Source of the DNA: Apostichopus japonicus | Lineage: Eukaryota; Echinodermata; Holothuroidea; Aspidochirotida; Stichopodidae | Direction: 5' to 3' | DNA length: 64,000 bases | Assembly (NCBI RefSeq): GCF_037975245.1 | Contig: NC_092579.1 | Span: forward strand, 27,019,666-27,083,665 | Part shown: in pieces, positions 45,816 through 56,920 of the stretch | Position numbering within the stretch: position 1 is the stretch's first letter | Layout: each line of letters opens with the position of its first letter | Made by a program: the position numbers and the translations under genes | The notes under the pieces: generated by a model | The model's database searches: none | Seen by the model: only the letters and a program-made list of their open reading frames with translations | Told to the model about the DNA's origin: nothing

Positions 45816-46936
45816 TGAGACTGTGCAGGCTACACATGCGACCCCTGCAACTGCACCTCCTGAGGTCCGCAGACCCTACAGACCCAGACAAAACAACGCT
45901 CATCTACAGGTCAGAGGAGGTCACCCAACACCTTCGATGGTGGCTCGACCCAAACAACTGGAGTTCAGGGGTACCCTTTGCGATACAGCTACCAATGACA
46001 TCGATAACGACGGACGCGTCACTGTCCGGATGGGGAGCTCATTGGAGCAATCGCACAGCATGGGGGACGTGGTCCCAAACAGAAAGATCTCTCCACATCC
46101 TGGAGATGATGGCGGTCAAAAGAGCCCTGGAAACTTTCAACGACCACGTACAGGGAACGATAACCACAATCTTCACGGACAACACGACAGTGGTGGCCTA
46201 CATCAATCGACAGGGGGGCACCCACTCAGAGAGACTGTGCCGACTCGCGTGGGAGGTGATAACAGCGGCCGAGGACTCCGGCACGATCTTACGGGCTTCC
46301 CACATCGCGGGCAAGCTCAACGTGATGGCGGACGCCTTATCCAGGGGGCATATAGACCCCAACGAATGGTCTCTGGAACACGAGACTTGCGACAGAATCT
46401 TTTCGATCTTCGGCAGGCCCACGATAGACCTGTTCGCAACACACAAGAACAACAAACTCCAGACCTTCTGTTCCAGACGATTCCACCCCCTGGCCTACCA
46501 CACGGATGCAATGTCCCTCTCTTGGGACCACATGGATGCGTATATCTTCCCGCCGCTGTGTATGATCAGACAGGTCCTCAGGAAAATTCGGAACTCCAAG
46601 GGCAGGTTCACACTAATAGCCCCGTTCTGGCCTCGCAGACCCTGGTTCGCCGAGATCCCTCAGCTCCTCATGGACGTCCCAGTGAGTCTACCGGACAAGC
46701 CCCACCTACTGTCCCAGAGACAGGGAACTCTCTCCCACCCAGACATCAAGGGGTTACAATTAGTTGCCTGGAGGCTGTCCGGTCTTCCCTACGACAGAGA
46801 GGCTTTTCAGAAGCAGCTGCCGCGATGGCAGCCGACGCTAGAAGGGGAACGACCGCAGCGACTTACGATTCCCGTCTGCGGAAGTTCGACCAATGGTGCC
46901 GACCGAGACAGATACTGCTGCCTGATGCCTCTGTGA
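45755..46936 (+). CDS. DIRS RNase H and accessory domain, copy 3
   Basis: Same as copies 1 and 2, with intact RNase H acidic residues and DIRS-specific region; overlaps the recombinase frame at its 3' end. Confidence 0.85.
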   Translation, partial: GSPTGTWLRALGLMASLVDIVRLCRLHMRPLQLHLLRSADPTDPDKTTLIYRSEEVTQHLRWWLDPNNWSSGVPFAIQLPMTSITTDASLSGWGAHWSNRTAWGTWSQTERSLHILEMMAVKRALETFNDHVQGTITTIFTDNTTVVAYINRQGGTHSERLCRLAWEVITAAEDSGTILRASHIAGKLNVMADALSRGHIDPNEWSLEHETCDRIFSIFGRPTIDLFATHKNNKLQTFCSRRFHPLAYHTDAMSLSWDHMDAYIFPPLCMIRQVLRKIRNSKGRFTLIAPFWPRRPWFAEIPQLLMDVPVSLPDKPHLLSQRQGTLSHPDIKGLQLVAWRLSGLPYDREAFQKQLPRWQPTLEGERPQRLTIPVCGSSTNGADRDRYCCLMPL

Positions 46937-47838
46937 CACAGATAGCCGAGTTCCTCCTCTCACTCTTTGGAGAAGGCAAACAAGTCTCCACTATCAGGAA
47001 TTACAGGTCGGCCATCGCTGCCATCCACCAGGGCTTCCCAGATGGCTCCACACTGGGCAATAACCCGTACATTGCACAACTCATCAAAGGCATGGCGAAT
47101 CGTCGCCCACAGATCAGACGGTTGGCCCCCTCCTGGGGACTCTCAGCAGTGTTACATGCCCTGGCAGGACCACCATACGAACCAATGGCTAACACCTCCC
47201 TGGCTGCCCTCACAAAAAAGACACTCTTCCTCGTCGCAGTTGCGTCAGCAAGAAGGAGGAGTTGCCTCCACGCCCTATCCACCAAGCAGAATCACATCAG
47301 ATTTGAGGGCCACGGGGTGAGGATGGTTCCAGACCCGTCATTTATTGCAAAGAACCAGACCTTGACCTTCTTGCCAGGAGACATTTTCATCCCGGAAATT
47401 AAGACCATGTCATCAGTAGCCGAGGACAAACGATGGTGTCCAGTCAGGGCACTGAAGTGGTACCTGAGCAAGACAGAGAAGTTAAGACAATCAACTTCTC
47501 TCTTCATCATACCACGACCACCCTACGCAGCGGCCTCCAAAGACACTCTATCCAGGTGGCTAGTAGAGATTATACGCCCGTTCACATCGGGGACCGCCCG
47601 ACCAAGGGCTCACGACGTCAGAGGGGTCGCGGCCTCTACAGCTCTATTCGCCGGCATCCCGATAGAGGACATACTCAAAGCAGCAGCGTGGAGAACTCCA
47701 ACTACGTTCGTCGCCTGCTACTTGACCAACACTTTACACGCCGAAGCGGCATTTGGTAGCGCGGTGATGCGAGGTCCGGTGGGTAACAGGTCCCACCCCT
47801 CGGGCCTCCCACCATCGGGCAGTGCCACTCGGTGCTAA
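46825..47838 (+). CDS. DIRS tyrosine recombinase, copy 3, native C-terminus
   Basis: About 337 residues from ATG 46825 (start uncertain, frame open upstream). Same catalytic Arg, HDVR and Tyr as the other copies. After GSAVM it continues with RGPVGNRSHPSGLPPSG and a stop at 47836-47838. This shows the natural tail that was replaced in copies 1 and 2. The stop lies just inside the internal complementary region that starts at 47831. Confidence 0.9.
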   Translation: MAADARRGTTAATYDSRLRKFDQWCRPRQILLPDASVTQIAEFLLSLFGEGKQVSTIRNYRSAIAAIHQGFPDGSTLGNNPYIAQLIKGMANRRPQIRRLAPSWGLSAVLHALAGPPYEPMANTSLAALTKKTLFLVAVASARRRSCLHALSTKQNHIRFEGHGVRMVPDPSFIAKNQTLTFLPGDIFIPEIKTMSSVAEDKRWCPVRALKWYLSKTEKLRQSTSLFIIPRPPYAAASKDTLSRWLVEIIRPFTSGTARPRAHDVRGVAASTALFAGIPIEDILKAAAWRTPTTFVACYLTNTLHAEAAFGSAVMRGPVGNRSHPSGLPPSGSATRC

Positions 47839-47929
47839 GGTTGTGAGGAGACAGGTAAGCGAGGAGCGAAGTAAATATTCCAAAACTTACTGGTTTGGAT
47901 ATTTACGAGTGACGAGCTTACCTGTCTCC
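47831..47929. repeat. DIRS internal complementary region
   Basis: The first half (GGTGCTAAGG to GAGCGAAGTAAAT) is the inverse of the outermost left end at 27598-27640. The second half (ATTCCAAAACTTACTGG to CCTGTCTCC) is the inverse of the outermost right end at about 48513-48565. The two halves abut, so it records both element ends joined. In DIRS elements this region is thought to template completion and circularisation of the DNA. Confidence 0.92.
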
Positions 47930-48411
47930 ATTCCCGCCTCCCTCCCCCGAGAGGGTGGTGGGACACAGCCGGACGGAGGAGCGGTCGCTCGACTTGACTC
48001 ACGACTCCGAGCTTCACACCAGATAGACAGAACCACCATCCACCAGAGAGCCATCGACTATGTCTATCGGTGAGTGTACCTGTGTGTTTTCGTATGCGTT
48101 TGCGTACATAGTCTTCCACTTACGTTCTCACCTAAGTTGTTCTAAGGGTAACAAGTGGCGGACCGTAAATATTTAGGCTCCTTGTTAGTTTAAGGGGTAG
48201 TTCCGCCTGCAGGGTTCAGGAGAGTGTCCCCCCTTCCCGCTGCGCCGGGGAGGGTTACACTCCCCCCTGCTAGGAAGGCGTCAGTGACTTTTTGTTAGGG
48301 GTTCACTTTGGGAAGTTAACTCGACGGGAGTCGTTGGGGGTGGCCAGAGGGCCTTGCCACCCCCACTCCCATGTCCGTGAGGCCACTCTTTAGGAATGGT
48401 CTCATGAGAAA

Positions 48412-48565
48412 GGAGGAGGGACCGGAAGGGGGGTCCGGTCATAGAGGGCGCACAGTGTTATTTATTTACCAGGACTTTTTAGGCATGGTAGAATGAGGTG
48501 CTAAGGTTGTGAGGAGACAGGTAAGCTCGTCACTCGTAAATATCCAAACCAGTAAGTTTTGGAAT
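48412..48565 (-). repeat. Right inverted terminal repeat of DIRS element
   Basis: Inverse of the left repeat over about 125 bp (GGACCGGAAGG to GACAGGTAAGC) with a few mismatches. It then has an end-specific segment TCGTCACTCGTAAATATCC to TTTTGGAAT that the left end lacks. Only copy 3 has it. Confidence 0.9.
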
Positions 48566-49184
48566 TTCTATGTGTTACAGAGGGAATGTTATATTTTATA
48601 TTGGAGTAGTTTCTAGTTGTTATTATTTTTTTACATCAATCTGGTATTACATTTTAGAGTAATTTTAAACAAGTTACGATGGTACAATTTGCTTTTCAGT
48701 TTGATTGGCCTAAGCTTACATTTTCCGATTGAACCTGAATGGAGTTAAATAGGTAACGAAATGTATGTTTAACTTCAAGTTCGTAACATTTCTATTTGAT
48801 ACTTTTTGAGATGGATATTTTGAGTAACTATTCTTAGCCCATTTCAAGCCATTAACAGGTGACATTCACATCGAGGTGGTTAGGCCTTTCGCTTAGCACA
48901 GTGCTGACTAGGTAGGATGTCATATTTCCGTATTTTGGAAATTTAAAAAAAAAAAAAAAAGTAATTTGGTAAATACAAAAGGATACCTTAGAGCCTTGTA
49001 TTGAAACGAAGCAAAAGGAAACGGGAAAATCACAACAATAATTGTTTCTGTCAAACTTTATTGCCGATTTCGTATAAACGGGATATTTTCTCATTTTCAA
49101 ATAATCGGAATCGGAATCGGTACGATTATGAAAAAAATAATCGGTAATCGGTATTTTCTGTTATGCATAATCGTTTGAACACTA
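48566..49184. mobile_element. Right part of older TIR element
   Basis: Ends with AATCGGTACGATTAT-like sequence and TAATCGTTTGAACACTA, the inverse of the left end at 26614. It is the single copy of this end, placed after the triplication, which shows that the DIRS insertion into this element came first. Confidence 0.75.
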
Positions 49185-52100
49185 CAATAAACTTGAGGTG
49201 TAGGATACTAGGTTTTGTATATCAGAGGTATGCAAACTTTTAGGCCTACACCCCCAGGATCTTCTGTGAGGACTGATCCACGAACCACCATACCCCTTCC
49301 CCATCCCTCCACCATACCCCACCCCCCAACCATACCCCCACCCCTCAGAATCAATGCTCAGAATCCATGAAAGCTAGAAATACAGCTTAATTCATCTCCG
49401 TCGGCAAGCTAAATGAAAACATAGAAAACTTTTCCAATATCTGGAAAAGTTGAGCCACCCACTGTCATTTCTTTGGGACCCCCCACATAAGTGTTGTGCC
49501 CCCATCGTTCACAGTTGTTTCATATCATTTTCGCTGGCTGACGAATAATATTATTTTCAAATGGCCTTTGATGTCGTAATTCAAGAACATTTCAAAGGGG
49601 TAAATACCGTTCTTGATTGTCATTCAGTGAATAAGTTGTGAATTAGTTGTATATCTGCCATGAATTGGAGATAAATACCTCCTATTGTTAAATTGAGGGT
49701 TGCCTTTTTTGGGGATGCTCCAATCTGTGAAAACCTACAGTAGTTGTGGGACTGATGTGTTTTGAGATCCTTGACGTGTCATGTTTGAATGGTTATTCAA
49801 ACCTTACTGAACAAACAGGAAGTGAGTGTTTTGCATCCTGGGAAGACATTATTACTAAATATTGCAATATAGCTTGTCCTGGCAATGTTAAAGCATTTTG
49901 TTGTGCATAACTTTCTTGTTACTTTGCTGAGATTCTCAAGAATGCCATAAATGACCATGTAAAACAATTAAAGAAAATTTCCAAGTTACTATTGCTAGCT
50001 GGGTCATGTCCTTCTGCTGGGTACACAATACCAAACTCTCCTCCACCAAACAACCCCTCCCCCCTCCCGCAAACAAGAAATAAACCAAAAAACAATGTGT
50101 TCGATATGGTAAAGGCACGCCCTTCCTTTCATCGAATATAGCAACAATGCAAGATGTATATGTGGGAATAGCTTCTAGCTTTGGTTAGAAACAAGATGCT
50201 TCAGTACACTTGGCCTGTTAGTCATAGCTAAAGACCCCATGGTTACAACTTAATAAAACCTCATAAACTGAGATGTACAGGATGGAGCCTGTCTTTGGAT
50301 TTTGTGTATTAAAATTGCATTTGCATCTGTATAAATGTATGTGTGTATGTTATCATGTATGAGTGCATGCTATGATGGTAACCTGGGAAAGGAGGTGCTT
50401 GTACATATATGAAAACAACCTCTGTTGACTCCCACACATCCTAACTGCCATCAGTAACATGCATGCCAACTTTAGTATTGGGTTTGTGATACATCATGGA
50501 GGTGTGCCTCCTGAATATGGTAATGTAGATGACCTGATGTGACACCCTCCTTCCCCGTTCCCATAGCAATAAGTGAATGTGTTTGACAGTAAGCGATATC
50601 ACTATTGCATGTTGAGCATGGAATTGCAGTATATGTATGTGTGTATGTGTTTGTGTATTCATGTATAAGTATGTGTGGGTGCAGGGGGTAGGAAGCTTCC
50701 AAAAAGTGGGGGGGGGCACAACATCAGAGGGGCACTTTCTCATTCCACAACCACCACTCGTTATGTTATAAACCGATACACACCGGCCAAATCACTTAAA
50801 TATATATGATGTGTTAGTATGCTATCAATACAATTTTGGTGCACATAATAATTTAATGTTTTTTTAAATTAACAAAGGCTTAAGATATCCAAAAGACAGT
50901 TCTTCATCAAAGGGGCACATTTTATTTGCCAGTAGGACACATTTGCTTTTTTGAAAAATAGTTGGGAGGCACATGCCCCCACTCCCCCCCCCCCCAAGCT
51001 CCTATCCCCCTGTATGCGTGCATGTATATATGTATGTGAAAATGTGCTAGAAAAGTGGTAATCCATGACCAATCATTTGCACTTAAATTCTTGCTTTGGC
51101 CACCATATGGCATGAGACACTTAAATGTCCTATTTAACTGACTAGAAACATCTGCAATGAACTTGGGAGGAAAATACATATGACCTTTAACCTACCTCTA
51201 TAAATAAGACATGATAAATGACTATATTCTGTATATTAACTGTTAAGAGTTGATCTGAATGTCAGAGAAAATTTGTGTCTGCTTGGAGATGTGCTAGTTC
51301 TCCTGTTTCCTCCTATCCTCTGTTGCTAAAACTAGAGACGTAATTGAAGCTAGTTGAAATTTTATACATGTACAAACATCCTGAATTAGGAATCTCCATT
51401 GTTGTCTTAGTCAAGACTCCTTCATCTGGGAGATTCAAGAGAAACATATCTTGGACAAGGAAGTTTTCATTTTTAGCAGATTTTCTGACTTGATTTCTAC
51501 TAAAACTACACTTATGACATGACATTTCCAAAACATGTATTGCTAATATTGTGTTAACCTGTCCGTACAGTAATGCTAGCTGCAAGGTGTCTCATGTTTG
51601 ATAAACAAGGCCAGCAGGTGTGTTAAAGTTGATTTAGCTATAGAGAGTGCTAGTATACTAGTGATATTAACAGATTGGAAGGAAGATTAAATTTCAGATT
51701 TTATTGATACCATTTTTTTTTAAAGGAAGCTGGGTTTATCTACAACCTGAATGTATTGTACTGTACCTTGGCAATTCTTTACTGATATGTTTTAGATTCG
51801 CTTTGTTTTAATGTACCGGTGAAAATAAACATGCGTGGGTCACGGTGTGAAGTATTAAAGAGTTATGAAGGTAGTTTATACAGGTCATAAGTGTGTGTGA
51901 ATATTAAATCATTAACCACTGATATTAATAGTCATCAGTGTGTCCCCTACACATACTAAAAACATCAAATAACGAGAAGTATATTATTTCAACCCACAAA
52001 GCATATAAACTCACTGCGACATATTTATCTAATTGAACACCCACCCACCCATCTCAGTATAATGTAGAGCTGATGAGAGCCTTTCGGGAAGTACTTTAAA

Positions 52101-52307
52101 CAATTTTAGCGTGTTAAGCATTTGGCCGATAATTGAAGAACTGGACTATGGTTAATTCATAGTACATTTAAATGATACCAAGAATGGGAGATATGAGTTG
52201 ATCCTATTGTCTTGGTTTATTTCAATCTCTGAGTCTGCTTAGGTTCTGTGATGTGAGCAAGTATTTCGGTCTGGAGTGGGTGAAGGGTAGACCATTCTCA
52301 TGCACTG
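49185..52307 (+). other. Intron of the FER/FES-type gene
   Basis: AT-rich, with C-runs near 49280-49340 and 50040-50070, and (GT)n-like sequence near 50330 and 50630. A possible transposon is listed separately. No exon recognised. Confidence 0.55.
50682..51012. mobile_element. Possible MITE with CAGGGGG ends
   Basis: Left end CAGGGGGTAGGAAGCTT and right end AAGCTCCTATCCCCCTG are imperfect inverted repeats about 330 bp apart. The flanks (TATGTGTG-like and TATGCGTG) are in a TATG-rich microsatellite, so a target duplication cannot be judged. Confidence 0.5.
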
Positions 52308-52453
52308 AAGTCATGTGACAAGTGCACTCAGTCATGTGATAAGTGCACCCAGTCATGTGATATGTGCACTCAATCAGGTGACAAGTGCACCCAGTCATGT
52401 GATAAGTGCACTCAATCAGGTGACAAGTGTACTTAGTCAGGTGACAGTGTGCA
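52308..52453 (+). repeat. 21-bp tandem array of TCATGTGA E-box motifs
   Basis: About seven units of AGTCATGTGAYAAGTGCACYC with exact 21-bp period. TCATGTGA lies at 52332, 52353 and 52395, TCATGTGAC at 52311, and the variant TCAGGTGA in other units. TCATGTGA matches the MITF/TFE-type E-box (M-box). The array ends about 205 bp before the SH2 exon. Confidence 0.85.
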
Positions 52454-52658
52454 CATGTATGTCATATGATAATTGAAATCTTCCAGCTGAACAAACATGA
52501 GATGGGAGAAGCGTGCTCCAACTGTGGTCTGACTTCATTGTGTCAAGTCAGTCTCCTATTACAGTTAGGTTCAGTTATATTTTTGTCGTCCAAAGTTGTT
52601 GTTTAACAGAATGTTGTTGATGTTGAGTAACTTACAGCAGAGTTGTTTGTGTCTACAG

Positions 52659-52858
52659 CCTAGCTCCAACAAGGACGTGCCCCTGGAGGATGAAGTCTGG
52701 TACCACGGCACCCTGCCGAGACAAGAGATGGAGGAGTTGCTGAAACAGGAGACTTCATCGTCAGATTCAAGAGCGACGCCTCCGGCCAGTACGTGCTCTC
52801 CTGCAGGTCTGCCGATAAACAGAGGCACTTCCTGATCGTGAAACAAGACGATAGCACG
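52659..52858 (+). CDS. FER: FER/FES-type tyrosine kinase, SH2 exon with apparent 1-bp frameshift
   Basis: The exon starts in phase 0 after GTCTACAG (PSSNKDVPLEDEVWYHGTLP) and continues RQEMEELLKQ. The expected family sequence then resumes in another frame as GDFIVRFKSDASGQYVLSC and ends RHFLIVKQDDST at the GTCAGT donor. WYHG and FIVR (phosphotyrosine-binding Arg) are SH2 hallmarks. The exon is 200 nt but is bounded by phase 0 on both sides, so it should be a multiple of three: one base is missing near 52749. Without a correction the frame stops at 52835. It is either a sequencing/assembly error or an inactivating change. Confidence 0.8.
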
Positions 52859-52979
52859 GTCAGTCCATTGCGAGTTTTTAAACCTGCAGAGAGTTAACCT
52901 ATCTATGACAGCAAATCAATCTTGGGACTTATTTTTGCTGATAGCTATTATTACAATAGTGCTTCTTTTTTTAATAATA

Positions 52980-53050
52980 GCATAATATATATATATATTA
53001 TATATATTTTATATGTAATATATTAGCATAATAGCATAATATTTTTTAAA
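52980..53050. repeat. AT-rich microsatellite
   Basis: TATATATA and ATAGCATAATAT repeats in the intron between the two SH2 exons. The rest of this 456-nt intron holds nothing I recognise. Confidence 0.75.
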
Positions 53051-53314
53051 TAAAAGCATGTAAAAACACCATGTAAAATACACATTTTGGTGTTACAATA
53101 CCATCCTCTGTAGGCAGTGGTGGGGCCAGGGGTCCTCAAAGGCCCCCCTTCCACACATCTGGTTCCCTCCTTCCCCTTCCTCCCTCACATTATGTGATGA
53201 CAAAGTATAAAATTGAATGGCATACTGTGTTTGTTTGATAGGATATATCATTAAGCCTGACTTTTCTCCTCCACACAATTTTTTTTGAATGTCTGAATGT
53301 TCTGGTTTTTACAG

Positions 53315-53491
53315 TATCGATTGGAAGGAGGGAGTTTTGGGTCAATCCAGGAACTGGTGAACCATCACATGTCGACTCAAACACCGGTGACGAAAGCGTC
53401 CAATGCGATGATCAGAAATCCAATAAGTAAGGTCAAGGACGAGCATGACCTTCGACACAAGGACATCCTGCTGGACACCAAATTAGGACAG
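53315..53491 (+). CDS. FER: FER/FES-type tyrosine kinase, SH2 end and start of kinase domain
   Basis: A 177-nt exon (59 codons, phase 0 at both ends), acceptor GTTTTTACAG and donor GTGAGT. It encodes YRLEGGSFGSIQELVNHHM, the end of the SH2 domain (strand D-E and the helix before the HH pair). Next is the linker PISKVKDEHDLRHKDILLDT and KLGQ, which begins the glycine loop. SH2 followed by kinase with a short linker is the FER/FES layout. No disruption. Confidence 0.85.
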
Positions 53492-54546
53492 GTGAGTTTC
53501 ATGACAGACACAGCGATTCAATCTTTTAAAGGGTGTGAAGACTCGCGCAAAAAAAGAAACGTCTAATGCCAGTAATCTGACCTAGTTTCGAATGAGGTGT
53601 AACAGAAGTGTTACACACCACCATCGATCCCAGCAAAACACATACAGCTTGCTACCGTCAGTAAATTAGACACTAGTGTACAGTCAGTACATACAGCTGC
53701 AGTCAATACCCACAGCATGTATACGATGCAGCGATGGACATCTCAGGTCCAGCTAAAGATAACAAGAAATCACGTTTCATGCCTGTCTGCATTTTGTAGC
53801 GACACAAACAAAACGTCACTTGTAAGCAACAGAGAGTTAACTTTTCAGATGGCAGCACGCTGTTTGGGGCGAGTCTTCATTGCCTTTAATGGTATTGAAA
53901 AGTTAATTGGTAGATGAGTTAATTTCACTGACATATACCCACTTTGTACCAGTGACCCTGAAACCTTGTAATTTTTTTTGGCCAATTGACTTGTATTTGA
54001 AGCTAACAGGGATGACCCTGCGTGCACAACATGTGTCATGTTGTTTACTCCAGTCTATTCCTATCAACACAGTATGTGTGTGCACTAATGTTGAGTTAGT
54101 TTGGGAGATTCGTACTGGTGGTACATATGGGCTGACGTAAGATGTTAGCTGAATTCTAGTGTATACCCCTTCAGCTGAAGGCAATGAAACATTTACTGTT
54201 TTAAGGTTGATTAAGCCACTGGTTACCTCTCATGTGACATATATTGTGAGCTCTCATGTGACATATCACATGACCTTGCATGTGACATATCCTTGTTTAT
54301 ACTACTGCTGCATTCTTTATTTAAGGTGAAAAAAAAAGAAGGAAAAAAGTGAATTTTTATATGAATATCTTGTTAGAACTGTATTAATTACGTCCCATAT
54401 GGTTGTTACTCTTCTCTATTGCACCCCCAGTGAAATAAAATATTAAAAAATGAAAATGGGGGTGGGGTGGGGTGGGTGAGGGCGGGGTTTGTTGACTGCA
54501 TTGTACTTTTAGTTTCATAAGCATCCTTTTTCTTGTGTTCATGCAG
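53492..54546 (+). other. Intron, no other feature recognised
   Basis: Contains repeated TCATGTGACATAT-like words at about 54228-54290 and a G-rich tract at about 54460-54490. Ends at the acceptor TTCATGCAG. Confidence 0.55.
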
Positions 54547-54754
54547 GGACATTTCGGTGACGTCCACAAAGCAACATTTAAGAATAAACCTGTCGCCGTC
54601 AAGACGTGCAAGGCCACAGTAGATGCTGCAACGAGAAGGAAGTTCCTCTCAGAGGCCTACATCCTCAAGAATTACAACCATCCCAACATCGTCAAACTTA
54701 TCGGCGTTGCAACAGACAGACATCCAATCTACATCGTCATGGAGCTTGTACAAG
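54547..54754 (+). CDS. FER: FER/FES-type tyrosine kinase, kinase N-lobe exon
   Basis: It completes the glycine loop as [11 protein letters not shown] (GxGxFG), then [13 protein letters not shown] (ATP-binding Lys), [14 protein letters not shown] (helix C Glu), [20 protein letters not shown] and the MELVQ hinge. 208 nt, phase 0 in and one base over at the end; the donor GTCAAA is weak. The VAVKTCK and [20 protein letters not shown] pattern is diagnostic of the FER/FES family. All ATP-site residues expected in the N-lobe are present. Confidence 0.9.
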
Positions 54755-55431
54755 GTCAAAAACCAGAAAAAAAATGGATTTGACATCGGTTCTTTTTTTC
54801 TGTGACAGCTATCAAATTAGTTAGATTAGGGGGCAAATTTGGCCTTTGATTTATTAGGGAATATGGTACACCGTAAACATCTCATTGTATATGGATACCC
54901 TGCCACTCTGGTTAGTTGTATGGAGAAGTATTTTCTGGAAAACGTCAAACAACGTGAAATTTTATTGAAGAGAAAAATATTTTTACACTGCTTGTTGAAT
55001 AGCCCAACTCAAGATCTTTTCCCCTAAGTAGAGATGTATTGGTTGATTGAATGTAACCTATTTTGACCGACTTATAAATATTATAAATATACTTACATTA
55101 TCCATATATATCCATATATTATAAATATCTTTCTAAATAAACTGTGTGACATTTTCCAGTAATTGAAGTTTTGTATGGTGGATTTCTGGCCACACATTCA
55201 GAGAATAGTGCAGTTAAATATAAGCTCTTTCATTAGTTTTTGGCTTACTTTTACACTTCTGTGCAACATGTACAATGAATAGAGAAACTCTATTTGCATA
55301 CGGTTAGGCTTGTATCATAATTGACACACACAAAACAGACTTAACAATAATAGATTTATGAGATGAAATCAGTAAATTTTTGAAAAGATTGACTTAACTG
55401 ACTGATGTTTGCTTCTCTGTCACCTTTGCAG
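54755..55431 (+). other. Intron, nothing else recognised
   Basis: AT-rich sequence between two kinase exons, ending in acceptor CACCTTTGCAG. Confidence 0.6.
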
Positions 55432-55555
55432 AAGGAGATCTTTTGAAGTTGCTTCGAGATGACAGTAAGACCTTGAGTGTCCCAGAGAGGATCAAGATGA
55501 GTGAAGATGCAGCATCAGGGATGGCTTACTTGGAGAGCAAAAGTTGTACTCACAG
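55432..55555 (+). CDS. FER: FER/FES-type tyrosine kinase, exon up to HRD
   Basis: 124 nt. The base carried over from the previous exon gives Glu, then GDLLKLLRDDSKTLSVPERI and KMSEDAASGMAYLESKSCTH. The last two bases AG are joined to A of the next exon to make the Arg of the HRD motif. AA.GM.YLESK.C.HR is the typical FER/FES helix E and catalytic loop approach. Acceptor CTTTGCAG, donor GTAAAC. Confidence 0.88.
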
Positions 55556-56892
<1,337 letters not shown>

Positions 56893-56920
56893 AGTATGGC
56901 AAAGAAGTGGTAAAAGCAGT

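Larger units (their letters stand above)
41401..47767 (+). repeat. Tandem triplication, unit 3 (shortened by 1,694 bp)
   Basis: Same order as units 1 and 2 but with two internal deletions. The first removes what corresponds to 34951-35296 of unit 2 (346 bp; junction at 43011/43012 with CGC shared). The second removes what corresponds to 35601-36947 (1,347 bp; junction at 43314/43315). One A is also missing near 43201. The unit continues without a break into the true right end of the DIRS element. Confidence 0.93.
43315..48565 (+). mobile_element. DIRS-type retrotransposon copy 3, 5' end deleted, right end intact
   Basis: The left terminal repeat, leader and the first 185 or so Gag codons are gone. 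From there the copy runs through RT, RNase H and recombinase to the internal complementary region (47831-47929) and the right terminal repeat ending at about 48565 (AGTAAGTTTTGGAAT). Together with the left end of copy 1 it defines an original element of about 6.5 kb. No target duplication is evident, as expected for recombinase-mediated insertion. Confidence 0.92.

Noticed and set aside
27598-48565. LTR retrotransposon or retrovirus-like provirus
   Set aside because: No direct LTRs, no DDE integrase, no protease or envelope; instead inverted ends, an internal complementary region and a tyrosine recombinase.
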